Positions 25,545 to 33,912 of a stretch of 64,000 nt of DNA are shown one piece after another. The notes beneath the pieces were generated by a model. The model worked only from the letters and a program-made list of their open reading frames with translations, had not been told where the DNA came from and searched no databases. Origin of the DNA: a bacterium (GTDB lineage: Bacteria > Patescibacteria > Paceibacteria > UBA9973 > UBA6065); the NCBI GenBank assembly GCA_030680695.1, contig JAUXUT010000149.1, positions 1-64,000 on the forward strand, written 5' to 3'. Position numbers and translations under genes: made by a program. Within the stretch, counting starts at the first letter, position 1. Every line of letters starts with the position of its first letter.

Positions 25545-26732
25545 ATGGCAGAATTCAACCGAACAAAGCCACATGTCAACGTCGGTACCATCGGACACGT
25601 TGACCACGGCAAGACGACCCTCACGACCGCGATCCTCGCGACTCAGGCTCGTGACGGCCTCGCAGTAGGAAAGGCATACGCAGATATCGCAAAGGGCGGT
25701 ACTGTTCGAGACGCATCTAAGGTCGTTACCATTTCCCTCGCTCACGTAGAGTACGAGTCGAATGCACGACACTATGCGCACATCGATGCCCCAGGACACG
25801 CAGACTACATTAAGAACATGATCACAGGTGCAGCGCAGATGGACGGCGCTATCCTCGTGGTATCGGCAATTGACGGCCCTATGCCACAGACTCGTGAACA
25901 CATCCTTCTTGCAAAGCAGGTCGGTGTGCCAAAGATCGTCGTATTCCTCAACAAGTGCGACGCAGTAGAGGACAAGGAACTCATCGACCTCGTTGAGGGC
26001 GAAGTGAAGGACCTCCTCGCAAAGCAGGGCTACACTGACTCCCCAGTTATCCGCGGATCGGCTCTCAAGGCCCTCGAAGCGGCTAGCAACACGGATGAGT
26101 GGGCAATGAAGATCAAGGAACTCATGGACACCCTTGATACCTACATTCCTATGCCAGTCCGAGACACCGACAAGCCATTCCTTATGCCTATCGAGGACAT
26201 CTTCTCGATTGAAGGCCGCGGAACTGTGGTTACCGGTCGTATCGAACGAGGTCAGGTCAAGGTTGGCGACGAAGTAGAAATCGTCGGTCTCCAGGACACT
26301 GCAAAGACCACCATTACTGGTATCGAGATGTTCAACAAGCAGCTCCAGTCTGGCATGGCGGGCGACAACGCAGGTCTCCTCCTCCGAGGAACCGCAAAGG
26401 ATGCCGTTCATCGCGGACAGGTGCTCGCGAAGTCTGGCTCTGTAACCCCTCACACTGAATTCGACGCTGAAGTTCTCATCCTCAAGAAGGAAGAGGGAGG
26501 CCGACACACTCCATTCTTCAATGGATACAAGCCTCAGTTCTACCTCAAGACCACCGACGTTACTGGCGAGGTTACCCTCCCAGAAGGCGTTGAAATGGTT
26601 ATGCCGGGTGACACCGTTACCTTCAAGGTAAAGCTCCACGCTCCTATCGCTCTCGAGGACAAGCAGCGCTTCGCGATTCGCGAAGGCGGCAAGACCGTCG
26701 GTGCAGGTGTTGTGACGAAAATCACGAAATAG
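25545..26732 (+). CDS. tuf: Elongation factor Tu, divergent switch I
   Basis: 395 aa. G1 GHVDHGKTT, G3 DAPGHADY, G4 NKCD, G5 SALKAL; domains II and III are complete (EGRGTVVTGRIERGQ, HTPFFNGYKPQFY). The upstream extension of the frame to 25479 is not conserved. Switch I is odd: where EF-Tu normally reads KARGITINTSHVEY, this protein has DASKVVTISLAHVEY, so the Arg-Gly of RGITI is missing while the Mg-binding Thr is kept. The usual Cys of DCPGH is Ala. It delivers aminoacyl-tRNA. rpsJ follows after 39 bp. Confidence 0.97.
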   Translation: MAEFNRTKPHVNVGTIGHVDHGKTTLTTAILATQARDGLAVGKAYADIAKGGTVRDASKVVTISLAHVEYESNARHYAHIDAPGHADYIKNMITGAAQMDGAILVVSAIDGPMPQTREHILLAKQVGVPKIVVFLNKCDAVEDKELIDLVEGEVKDLLAKQGYTDSPVIRGSALKALEAASNTDEWAMKIKELMDTLDTYIPMPVRDTDKPFLMPIEDIFSIEGRGTVVTGRIERGQVKVGDEVEIVGLQDTAKTTITGIEMFNKQLQSGMAGDNAGLLLRGTAKDAVHRGQVLAKSGSVTPHTEFDAEVLILKKEEGGRHTPFFNGYKPQFYLKTTDVTGEVTLPEGVEMVMPGDTVTFKVKLHAPIALEDKQRFAIREGGKTVGAGVVTKITK

Positions 26733-26771
26733 CTTGCATTTTAGGGAAAAATCGTTAGACTAGCACCTTAT

Positions 26772-27134
26772 ATGGCAGAAGCAATAAAAAAGACGGTAAA
26801 GAAGAAGGCGGTAAAGGCAGAAACATCTGCTCCACGCCTTCGCATCCGCGTCCGTGCGTACGAGAATAAAATTCTCGACGCTTCGGTAAAGCAGATCATC
26901 GATACCGCCCTTCGTTATGACGTAGAAGTGCTCGGTCCGGTTCCTCTCCCTACGGAAATCAAGAAATACACGGTGAACCGCTCGTCGTTCGTATACAAGA
27001 ATGCGCGAGAACAGTTCGAGATGCGAGTACACAAGCGCCTCATCGATATCTTGAACCCGAATCCAAAAATCATCGAAGCCTTGACCAACATGTCCCTTCC
27101 ATCCGGAGTGAACATCGACGTCAAGATGATTTAA
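26772..27134 (+). CDS. rpsJ: Ribosomal protein uS10
   Basis: 120 aa; the S10 core starts at LRIRVRAYENKILD, after an added Lys/Ala-rich N-terminal tail of ~22 residues. PLPTEIKKYTVNRSSFVYKNAREQFE is typical. It is part of the 30S head and the NusB antitermination complex. A terminator follows, so rpsJ is cut off from rplC, which in most bacteria would be next. Confidence 0.96.
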   Translation: MAEAIKKTVKKKAVKAETSAPRLRIRVRAYENKILDASVKQIIDTALRYDVEVLGPVPLPTEIKKYTVNRSSFVYKNAREQFEMRVHKRLIDILNPNPKIIEALTNMSLPSGVNIDVKMI

Positions 27135-27137
27135 AAA

Positions 27138-27170
27138 GAAAAAGCCCCGCGAAAGCGGGGCTTTTTCTTT
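27138..27170 (+). terminator. Terminator after rpsJ
   Basis: AAAGCCCCGC/GCGGGGCTTT stem then TTCTTT. It can also end the minus-strand hemolysin III transcript. Confidence 0.9.
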
Positions 27171-27175
27171 GAGTC

Positions 27176-27832
27176 TTATATGAGATGTCGATAGATAAGA
27201 ACGAAATGACAGACACTGCCCGCGATGACGAACAGGTGCCAGAGTTAGTGAAAGCCCCACCAGCGACTCTTGCGTGCCATTAAAGTGTCGAGGGCAAAGA
27301 ACGCGATACCGATAGTGTAGAGGCCCCCTCCAACGAACAGGAGGGCCAAGGCGCTGCCGGACAGGACGTTTACAAGAGGGACAATGGCCACGATTGCCAT
27401 CCAGCCCATGACGGCATAGAGAACGACGAATATCCAATGGGGAATACGTCGGCGCATGATTTCGAATGATTTTGCGATTATGCCAAACAGAGCAAGTCCC
27501 CAGACCGCTCCAAACAGGCTCCAACCCCAGGCCCCACGCAAGGCGACAAGTGCTATTGGGGTGTATGTGCCCGCAATAAGCAGAAATATCATGGAGTGGT
27601 CGAGAATCTGGAGACGTTTCTTCCACGGACTTTGCTTGGGAATGAGATGATAGATACTTGAGGCAAGATAGAGAAAGACGAGTGCCGAACCGAATATAGA
27701 AAACGATACGATATGTCGAGCCGTGCCGTTTCCAGCTGCTTCAACGATGAGTAAGACCAGTCCCGCGACGGCGAAAAGACCACCTACAAAGTGTGTGAAG
27801 AAGCTCGTGGGCTCGTTATCGAGGTGAAACAT
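27176..27832 (-). pseudogene. Hemolysin III / PAQR-family membrane protein with in-frame stop
   Basis: Starting at ATG 27832 (TACAAT ends 6 nt upstream), the protein reads MFHLDNEPTSFFTHFVGG through six membrane helices with YHLIPKQSPWKKRLQILDHS. At 27247-27245 a TAA interrupts the motif ARKSRWWGFH*LWHLFVIAGSVCH, exactly where family members have Glu (GFHELWH). Downstream, the same frame stays open for 22 codons, including the two conserved C-terminal His that normally bind Zn, and ends at 27176. It is either a nonsense mutant, a sequencing error, or a recoded gene. Start 27832 is chosen over 27898 from the -10 spacing and family alignment. Confidence 0.75.
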
Positions 27833-27838
27833 GGCACA

Positions 27839-27869
27839 ATTGTAGGCTATTTTCAGATAGAGGTATAAT
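27839..27869. promoter_or_regulatory. Divergent leaderless promoters (27832 minus / 27876 plus)
   Basis: TACAAT for the minus gene (27844-27839) and TATAAT for the plus gene (27864-27869), each 6 nt from its ATG. Only 19 bp separate the hexamers, so the -35 regions overlap and the two promoters may exclude each other. Confidence 0.6.
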
Positions 27870-27875
27870 ACAGTA

Positions 27876-28445
27876 ATGACACACACAAGTTCCACCAAAG
27901 ATTATCCAGAGACTCAAGAAATATCGCTTCGCCTGGTAGGCGGATACGAAGACATATTTTCGGATTTCGACGTGCGCCCGTATTCACGCCGCTCGCTGTC
28001 TGTTGATTTCATAGACGAGATCTGTCGTGCATCTGGCGACAAACATCATGAGGGAATTGACCTTGTAATGCATGTGCCCCTCGCACAAAGGAACGAGTCC
28101 CACGAAGCGACGATTCGCGAACGACTCACCGGCCATTTCAAAAAACACTATGCTTTGACGCTTGCCGACCGCCGCCGTGTTCTCAAGAAGGGATTTTTCA
28201 TGATTGGGATCGGTGCACTGTGTATGATTGCTGCCACCCTCGTCGAACATTACGAATTGGCAAGAAGCATCGTCAATTCGTTCTTTTTGGTCTTTCTTGA
28301 ACCAGCGGCATGGTTCCTTCTTTGGGAAGGTATGGATCAGGTCATATTCGAGTCTAAATCCAAAGACACCGAACTCAACTTCTACCGCAAAATGGCAGAT
28401 TCCCGTGGACATATCCATTTCAAGCACGAGGGACCCCAGGCCTAA
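27876..28445 (+). CDS. Hypothetical membrane protein
   Basis: 189 aa. The N-terminal ~115 residues are soluble and charged. Two membrane helices follow near residues 113-130 and 137-158 (FFMIGIGALCMIAATLVE, SFFLVFLEPAAWFLLWEGMD), then a short His-rich tail. No family recognised. TATAAT ends 6 nt before the ATG. Confidence 0.6.
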   Translation: MTHTSSTKDYPETQEISLRLVGGYEDIFSDFDVRPYSRRSLSVDFIDEICRASGDKHHEGIDLVMHVPLAQRNESHEATIRERLTGHFKKHYALTLADRRRVLKKGFFMIGIGALCMIAATLVEHYELARSIVNSFFLVFLEPAAWFLLWEGMDQVIFESKSKDTELNFYRKMADSRGHIHFKHEGPQA

Positions 28446-28454
28446 GACCAGGAT

Positions 28455-28483
28455 TTGCAAAAAGGCCGCCTTTCATGTACCAT
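28455..28483 (+). promoter_or_regulatory. Promoter of rplC operon
   Basis: TTGCAA (28455-28460) and TACCAT (28478-28483) with a 17-bp spacer. This gives a ~100-nt leader before rplC, a position typical for r-protein autoregulation. Confidence 0.5.
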
Positions 28484-28588
28484 ACTCCGCACTGAAGCGA
28501 TCGAGCTTCTTTTTAATTTTAAGCATAGAGAGCCTACGGATTCATGCCCATCTGGCTTGAATTCGCGCTCGCGCAACCAATCACCCGT

Positions 28589-29215
28589 ATGAAATTCATA
28601 CTCGGCATGAAGAAGAGCATGACTCAGGTCTTCGATGCGACCGGCCGCGCCTTTCCGGCGACCGTTCTCACCGCAGGTCCTGTTGTTGTGACACAAGTAA
28701 AGACCAAGGCAACCGAAGGCTATGACGCCCTCCAGGTTGGCTTCGGGGAACAAAAAGAACAGCGCCTTTCCCAGGCAGTAAGGGGACATCTCAAGGCCTC
28801 TGGTGGAAATTTCCGCCACGTAGGCGAGTTTCGCGTATCCGCAGAAGAAGTCGCCAAGCTCAAAGTCGGCGACAAGGTAGACCTCTCGACCTTTGTAGAA
28901 GGCGATGTTGTGTCTGTACGTTCCGAATCGAAGGGCAAGGGCTTCCAGGGTGCCGTAAAGAGGTACCACTTCAAGGGAGGTTCACGAACCCACGGTCAGA
29001 AGCACTCGGAACGCGAGGTTGGATCCATCAACGGTAAGGGCCGCCACGGATCGGGCCGCGTCAACAAGGGTAAGCGCATGCCAGGACGCATGGGTGGCGA
29101 TATGGTCACAGTCAAGAATCTCAAGGTTCTCCAGGTTCGCCCGGAAACCAACGAGCTCGTTATCCACGGATCCCTTCCTGGTCGAAAGGGAGTTCTCGTA
29201 TCCATAACCGCGTAA
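28589..29215 (+). CDS. rplC: Ribosomal protein uL3
   Basis: 208 aa from MKFILGMKKSMTQVFD. An upstream in-frame ATG (28544) would add a non-conserved tail. The core loop HFKGGSRTHGQKHSEREVGS, then MPGRMGGDMVTVKNLKV are diagnostic. It is an early 50S assembly protein near the peptidyl-transferase centre. First gene of rplC-rplD-rplW-rplB. Confidence 0.96.
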   Translation: MKFILGMKKSMTQVFDATGRAFPATVLTAGPVVVTQVKTKATEGYDALQVGFGEQKEQRLSQAVRGHLKASGGNFRHVGEFRVSAEEVAKLKVGDKVDLSTFVEGDVVSVRSESKGKGFQGAVKRYHFKGGSRTHGQKHSEREVGSINGKGRHGSGRVNKGKRMPGRMGGDMVTVKNLKVLQVRPETNELVIHGSLPGRKGVLVSITA

Positions 29216-29242
29216 TAATCTAAATACGCTAACAACAAATAT

Positions 29243-29905
29243 ATGGAAGCAACTATCTACAACATAAAGGGAGCATCAGCAGGCACAATTAAGCTCTCGG
29301 AAAAAGCATTCGGACTCCCATGGAACGCCGATCTCGTTCATCAGGTTATGACCTCGATGATGTCGAACGCTCGACAGCCTATCGCTCATACCAAAACCCG
29401 CGGCGAGGTGCGCGGAGGAGGTAAGAAGCCATGGCGCCAGAAGGGAACCGGCCGCGCCCGACACGGCTCGACCCGATCACCACTCTGGGTCGGCGGAGGT
29501 GTCGCACACGGACCTCGAAACGACAAGAACTACGCCCGCAAGGTCAACAAGACCGTCAAGACCAAGGCTTTCTTCACCGTTCTCTCAAAGAAATGGAACG
29601 ATGGCGAGGTCATCTTCGTAGACTCGATTTCGTTCGCCGCTCCAAAAACAGCTGAAGCCAAGTCAGTACTCGTCGGTCTTTCCAAGGCTAAGGGTTTCGA
29701 AACGCTCGCAACCAAGCGCAAGAACGCTGCATTCATCGCTATCGCTTCAAAGGATGCGAACGTTGAAAAAAGCTTCAGGAACATCGGTTCTGTCGTTGTT
29801 GATGAGACCCGAAACCTCAACATGCTCGACCTTCTCAATTCGAAGTTCGTCGTGATCGAGAATCCAGTCGAAGCCATTAAAACCCTCGAGGCTAAACTCG
29901 CTTAA
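29243..29905 (+). CDS. rplD: Ribosomal protein uL4
   Basis: 220 aa. The extended loop TKTRGEVRGGGKKPWRQKGTG, then GRARHGSTRSPLWVGGG reaches the exit tunnel. In other bacteria L4 represses its own operon through the leader; that is not shown here. Spaced 27 bp from rplC without a Shine-Dalgarno. Confidence 0.96.
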   Translation: MEATIYNIKGASAGTIKLSEKAFGLPWNADLVHQVMTSMMSNARQPIAHTKTRGEVRGGGKKPWRQKGTGRARHGSTRSPLWVGGGVAHGPRNDKNYARKVNKTVKTKAFFTVLSKKWNDGEVIFVDSISFAAPKTAEAKSVLVGLSKAKGFETLATKRKNAAFIAIASKDANVEKSFRNIGSVVVDETRNLNMLDLLNSKFVVIENPVEAIKTLEAKLA

Positions 29906-29919
29906 TAACAACCACCACC

Positions 29920-30360
29920 ATGCCACTCTTTGGAAAAAAGCATTTGCAGAAGGAGGTAGTTCCAACCGAGGTAAAACCGGTTAAAAAGGAAGCCGTCAAG
30001 AAATCAGCTCCAGTAGTTAAGGCAGAGACCAAGGCTAAGGAGAAAAAGGCTGTCGCCCACGAGGCACAGGCAGCTAACAAGGCCGCCCTCAGGAACGCTG
30101 TTATCAAGCGCCCTCGCGTAACCGAAAAGGCCGCTGCTCTCGCCGAGAAAGGCATCTATGTCTTCGAGGTAGCAACCAGCGCCAATGTATATCAAATCGC
30201 CCAGGCTATCCGAGCCACGTACAAAGTGACCCCTGCCAAGATATCGACCGCAAGGATCCCTTCGAAGTCCATGTTCGTCCGAGGCAAGCGAGGTAAGACC
30301 GTCGCTGGCAAGAAGGCCTACGTGCACCTCAAAAAAGGCGACAAAATTGAGCTCATATAA
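29920..30360 (+). CDS. rplW: Ribosomal protein uL23 with long N-terminal extension
   Basis: 146 aa, versus ~95-100 normally. The first ~60 residues are a Lys/Ala-rich tail (KKEAVKKSAPVVKAETKAKE); the L23 core starts at NAVIKRPRVTEKAAALAEKG. L23 lines the tunnel exit and binds SRP and trigger factor, so the extra tail would lie at the exit port. Confidence 0.93.
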   Translation: MPLFGKKHLQKEVVPTEVKPVKKEAVKKSAPVVKAETKAKEKKAVAHEAQAANKAALRNAVIKRPRVTEKAAALAEKGIYVFEVATSANVYQIAQAIRATYKVTPAKISTARIPSKSMFVRGKRGKTVAGKKAYVHLKKGDKIELI

Positions 30361-30378
30361 TAAATTATCAACAAAGCC

Positions 30379-31233
30379 ATGAAAACTTATCGTCCAACGA
30401 GCCCGGGTCGCAGGCAGATGCAGACCATCAACTTCAAGGAATACATCACCAAGAAGGATCCCGAGAAGTCCCTCACATGGGGAAGGAAGCGAGACCAGGG
30501 CCGCAACGCCCACGGCCGCGTAACCGTTCGCCACAAGGGTGGTGGCCACAAGCGCCTCTACCGAGACGTCACCTTCATGTACGACAAGAAGGAAATCCCA
30601 GCGACCATCAAGTCTGTCGAGTACGATCCTAACCGATCGGGCTTCATAGGACTCGCCGCATATCGCGACGGAGAGCGACGATACGTCCTCCTTCCAAAGT
30701 CAGTCAAGGTTGGCGCCACTATTATCACGAGCCCTACCGCAGCTGTAGAGCCAGGTAACGCTCTTCCACTCAGGAAGATTCCTGTAGGAACTTTCATCTA
30801 CAATATCGAGCTCAAGCCAAATTCCGGTGCCAAGGCTGCCCGAGCCGCAGGCATTTTCGCCCAGGTTATCGGTAACGACTCTGGTTACTCCATGATCAAG
30901 ATGCCGTCGTCGGAAATCCGCAAGGTTCACGAAGAGTCTTATGCGACTATCGGTCAGGTATCAAATGACGAACATTGGCTCGTTAATTCCGGAAAGGCCG
31001 GACGATCACGATGGCTCGGCATTCGACCAACCGTCCGCGGAACCGCCCAGAACCCAGTAGACCACCCATACGGAGGAGGAGAAGGCGCTACAGGACGAGG
31101 TCTCCGAAGGCTCAAGACCCGATGGGGCAAGCCAGCAGGTAAGGGCCAGAAGACTCGAACCCCGAAGAAATACTCGAACGTATTCATCGTTTCCCGCCGC
31201 AAGGTCGGAAAGGATCGAAAGAGCAAGCAGTAA
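30379..31233 (+). CDS. rplB: Ribosomal protein uL2
   Basis: 284 aa. GRKRDQGRNAHGRVTVRHKG, ILPKSVKVGATI-like segments and the C-terminal VDHPYGGGEGATGRGLRRLK with the conserved His near the peptidyl-transferase centre. A terminator ends the unit; normally rpsS would follow directly. Confidence 0.97.
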   Translation: MKTYRPTSPGRRQMQTINFKEYITKKDPEKSLTWGRKRDQGRNAHGRVTVRHKGGGHKRLYRDVTFMYDKKEIPATIKSVEYDPNRSGFIGLAAYRDGERRYVLLPKSVKVGATIITSPTAAVEPGNALPLRKIPVGTFIYNIELKPNSGAKAARAAGIFAQVIGNDSGYSMIKMPSSEIRKVHEESYATIGQVSNDEHWLVNSGKAGRSRWLGIRPTVRGTAQNPVDHPYGGGEGATGRGLRRLKTRWGKPAGKGQKTRTPKKYSNVFIVSRRKVGKDRKSKQ

Positions 31234-31246
31234 AATACCGCACTTC

Positions 31247-31281
31247 AAAACAAAACCACCCAAAAGGGTGGTTTTTGTTTT
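31247..31281 (+). terminator. Terminator after rplB
   Basis: AAAACCACCC/GGGTGGTTTT stem with a short A-rich loop and T run. Confidence 0.9.
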
Positions 31282-31342
31282 CGGTATAAGCCTCAACTGG
31301 TTAATCTCTGATATAATCTTAAGCACAATCGAATACCCGGAC

Positions 31343-31844
31343 ATGAACAAAAATAAAAGAGCGTTCACACCAATAAGGATTCACCTTGATCGAACTGCTC
31401 GTCGTAATTTCCATCATCGCGCTTCTTTCATCCATTGTCATGTCTTCTGTTTCTGTGGCGCGTGCCAGGGCCGTTGATGCTGGGATAAAGCAAAATGTGG
31501 CGCAAATCAGGAATCAGATGGAGCTTTCCCGATCGAATACAAATGGATACAGCGGACTCTGTACTGATCCAAGGATACTTGAAATTGGACGAAGGCTGGC
31601 AGATCTCACAAAGAAACCCTCAAGCTATTTTGCTGCGGGGCATTCCACTTTCGGTTGTGAGACAAACAAAGATCATTGGGGCGTGTGGGTACCACTACAG
31701 GCCAATGTTGGCAAAATGCTCGTGATGAACAGTATGTACGGTGTAAACATTCTCAACACACTTAATTGTGAGAACATTTTCTGTGCTGAGGAAGGTCAAG
31801 AAGAGGAAGAGGAGGAGGAAGAAGAGGAAGAGGAAGAAGAGTAG
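31343..31844 (+). pseudogene. Frameshifted type IV prepilin with poly-Glu tail
   Basis: The ATG at 31343 reads MNKNKRAFTPI; the prepilin core G|FTLIELLVVISIIALLSS lies one base out of frame, from 31377. Omitting a single A at about 31375-31376 would join the two. The joined protein has a helical stalk, a Cys-containing head and a C-terminus of 14 consecutive Glu after EEGQ. TATAAT is at 31312-31317. Translation of the downstream frame alone could only begin at TTG 31386, which removes the cleavage site. It may be a pseudogene, a sequencing error in an A-rich spot, or a programmed shift. Confidence 0.7.
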
Positions 31845-31854
31845 ATGATGCTGT

Positions 31855-33018
31855 ATGGTCAGGCCCATTCAATTCTTAAAGCAGCAGATCGACAGGTACT
31901 ATAAGGCTGCGTTGATTGTCTTTGTATTGTTTTTTGCTTGCGTCGCATATATTGAACACAACATCCTGGATTTTCACCCTGTCAGGGATAATCTTTCCGC
32001 CTTTGAAAGTCGATTGGTAGGTTTTCTCGACAAAGGAACCGACAATCGTTTTGGCGGCATGCGCAAATTTTATTATACGGAAGAAGGCTATTTCGGACCT
32101 GATGTTGTGAGTGTCTATACGTCCTCGTATCTTTATACAAAGCAATTAAATGGCGATACTGATTTGGACGCCCTAGACTTCCTTTTATCATTACAGGATA
32201 AGGTTGGTAGGACAGATGGCGCTTTTTACTATTCTCGTAATTTGGAAACAGGGGATATAGACGAAAGATTCCTGGTCGGCACAAATGCAAAGGTAATTAT
32301 TTCTCTTCTCCAGGCCTATTCCATAACAGGTGACGATAAATACCTCACGAGCGCGAAAAAATCAGCAGATTTCATACTCACAATGCAAAGGGATGACGGC
32401 TGGTTTGATTCCCAGTTAAGAAAATCAAAAGACGGCACTCTTCTCAGGACTAAAAAGGTCTCACTTCTCTATAACGGACAGGTTTTGAGGGCGTTTAGTC
32501 AAATATACGAAATATCAAAGGACGAAAAGTATTATGAATCGGCCGGCAAAGTCGCCAGTAACTTGAAAGAAAGGGTTAATCGCGAAGGATGTCTTCTCGG
32601 CGACGATTACCGAAAGCCTAACCCTATATCTTCGGCATGGGTCGTGTTTTCGCTCCGAGAATTCAGTTTTTCTGATGGGGAGTACAAAGATATTTATATG
32701 AATTGCGCCGACTATTTACTCGAACTTAGGAAAAGTGAGATGAAATCATCCAGTCAATCGCGTGGCAGTTGGCCCGGGGTATATTCATCAAGCGGGGCGA
32801 GCTGGATGGCCGAAGTATACTCGTTCCTGTACAGGGATTGTGTATCGGTAGGTGAGAGGGGCTGCAAGAGATACGTGAAGCCCATCATCGAGACCTTGTG
32901 GTGGATACAGGGCCATGAAAGGGAGCCGGGGAGGCTGGTATGGAGCCACGCCTCAGATAGTTATGTTCGAATGGATACGCTTTCACATACAATCGCCGCG
33001 CTGCGAGCCCTTTTCTAA
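31855..33018 (+). CDS. Membrane-anchored alpha/alpha-toroid protein (glycosidase/epimerase-like)
   Basis: 387 aa. One N-terminal membrane helix (AALIVFVLFFACVAYIE), then repeated helical hairpins with aromatic-Gly turns: NAKVIISLLQAYSITGDDKY, LTMQRDDGWF, NGQVLRAFSQIYEISKDEKY, GSWPGVYSSSGASWMAEVYS. This is the pattern of six-hairpin glycosidase / glucuronyl-epimerase-like toroids acting on polysaccharides. No catalytic pair can be assigned. It starts 11 bp after the pilin frame. Its sequence looks more AT-rich than the ribosomal genes around it. Confidence 0.65.
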   Translation: MVRPIQFLKQQIDRYYKAALIVFVLFFACVAYIEHNILDFHPVRDNLSAFESRLVGFLDKGTDNRFGGMRKFYYTEEGYFGPDVVSVYTSSYLYTKQLNGDTDLDALDFLLSLQDKVGRTDGAFYYSRNLETGDIDERFLVGTNAKVIISLLQAYSITGDDKYLTSAKKSADFILTMQRDDGWFDSQLRKSKDGTLLRTKKVSLLYNGQVLRAFSQIYEISKDEKYYESAGKVASNLKERVNREGCLLGDDYRKPNPISSAWVVFSLREFSFSDGEYKDIYMNCADYLLELRKSEMKSSSQSRGSWPGVYSSSGASWMAEVYSFLYRDCVSVGERGCKRYVKPIIETLWWIQGHEREPGRLVWSHASDSYVRMDTLSHTIAALRALF

Positions 33019-33037
33019 AGGTCCCTATGATGGATAT

Positions 33038-33065
33038 TTGACATCCCGCGGACTTCTGCTAAGAT
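33038..33065 (+). promoter_or_regulatory. Promoter of rpsS-rplE operon
   Basis: TTGACA (33038-33043) and TAAGAT (33060-33065) with a 16-bp spacer. Confidence 0.6.
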
Positions 33066-33103
33066 ATCCGAACTAGCTCGTAAGTAGGCACTGACGATGG
33101 ATT

Positions 33104-33130
33104 CTAGGCTCAAACCTAGTTTTTGTTTTC
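33104..33130 (+). terminator. Putative attenuator in rpsS leader
   Basis: CTAGG/CCTAG stem followed by TTTTTGTTTT, within the ~115-nt leader. A later CCCTAGCCTAG could pair with the first arm and prevent it from forming. The stem has only 5 bp. Confidence 0.35.
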
Positions 33131-33184
33131 TAAAAGGGTTTTAAGGCCCTAGCCTAGCCGCCCGAGCTTCATTCACATTCATCA

Positions 33185-33526
33185 ATGACCCGATCGCTTT
33201 CAAAAGGCCCATACGTAGACGAACGCGTGATCAAGAAGATCGCAGGAAAGAAGCCACAGGAAACTGGGGTTATTAAGACATGGATTCGCGCATGCCAGAT
33301 TTCGCCTGAAATGGTCGGATTCAAGTTCGGCGTGCACAACGGCAAGGATTTCGTCGAAGTTCTCGTGTCGGAAGACATGGTCGGCCACCGCCTCGGTGAG
33401 TTCTCTCCTACCAGGAAGTTCGTCAAGCACGGCGGAAAGATGCAGAAGGACCTTGAACAGAAGAAGAAGGAGGGTGAGGTTGCAGCTGCACAGTCCGCTA
33501 AGGCCGCTGTCGCTGACAAGAAATAA
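33185..33526 (+). CDS. rpsS: Ribosomal protein uS19
   Basis: 113 aa. RSLSKGPYVDERVIKK, KTWIRACQISPEMVG, VSEDMVGHRLGEFSPTR. A ~25-residue Ala/Lys-rich C-terminal extension is added. First gene of the rpsS-rplV-rpsC-rplP-rpsQ-rplN-rplX-rplE unit. Confidence 0.96.
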   Translation: MTRSLSKGPYVDERVIKKIAGKKPQETGVIKTWIRACQISPEMVGFKFGVHNGKDFVEVLVSEDMVGHRLGEFSPTRKFVKHGGKMQKDLEQKKKEGEVAAAQSAKAAVADKK

Positions 33527-33535
33527 TAAAATTAT

Positions 33536-33907
33536 ATGGTCACCGCATCCCTTACAAATTATCGACAGTCTCCTCGCAAAGTGCGCCTTGTTGCAACTTT
33601 GATCAAGGGTAAGACGGTTGACCAGGCTCTCAATATGCTCGGCGTTACCACAAAACGCGCTTCCGACCCTCTCGCGAAGCTTCTCCTTTCTGCTGTTGCC
33701 AACGCAAAAAACCTCGGCGTCTCAATGGAAGGCCTTTATATCAAGGAATGCACCGTTAATTCAGGTTTCACCATGAAGCGCCATATGCCTGGATCTCGCG
33801 GAACTGCGTTCCCGATCCGCAAGAAGACTTCTCATGTAAACCTCGTCCTCGACACCAAGGCAGTAAAGGCGCCGAAGGTTAAGGCGGCCTCTAAAGCCAC
33901 CAAATAA
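33536..33907 (+). CDS. rplV: Ribosomal protein uL22
   Basis: 123 aa. YRQSPRKVRLVATLIKGKTV and the tunnel loop around KRHMPGSRGTAFPIRKKTSH. A short Lys/Ala-rich C-terminal tail is added. 9 bp from rpsS. Confidence 0.95.
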   Translation: MVTASLTNYRQSPRKVRLVATLIKGKTVDQALNMLGVTTKRASDPLAKLLLSAVANAKNLGVSMEGLYIKECTVNSGFTMKRHMPGSRGTAFPIRKKTSHVNLVLDTKAVKAPKVKAASKATK

Positions 33908-33912
33908 ATCAT

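Noticed and set aside
25527..26639. 370-codon minus-strand frame opposite tuf
   Set aside because: Antisense shadow of EF-Tu produced by biased codon use.
26760..27626. 288-codon minus-strand frame overlapping rpsJ and the hemolysin III gene
   Set aside because: No family motif; both genes it overlaps are recognisable in other frames.
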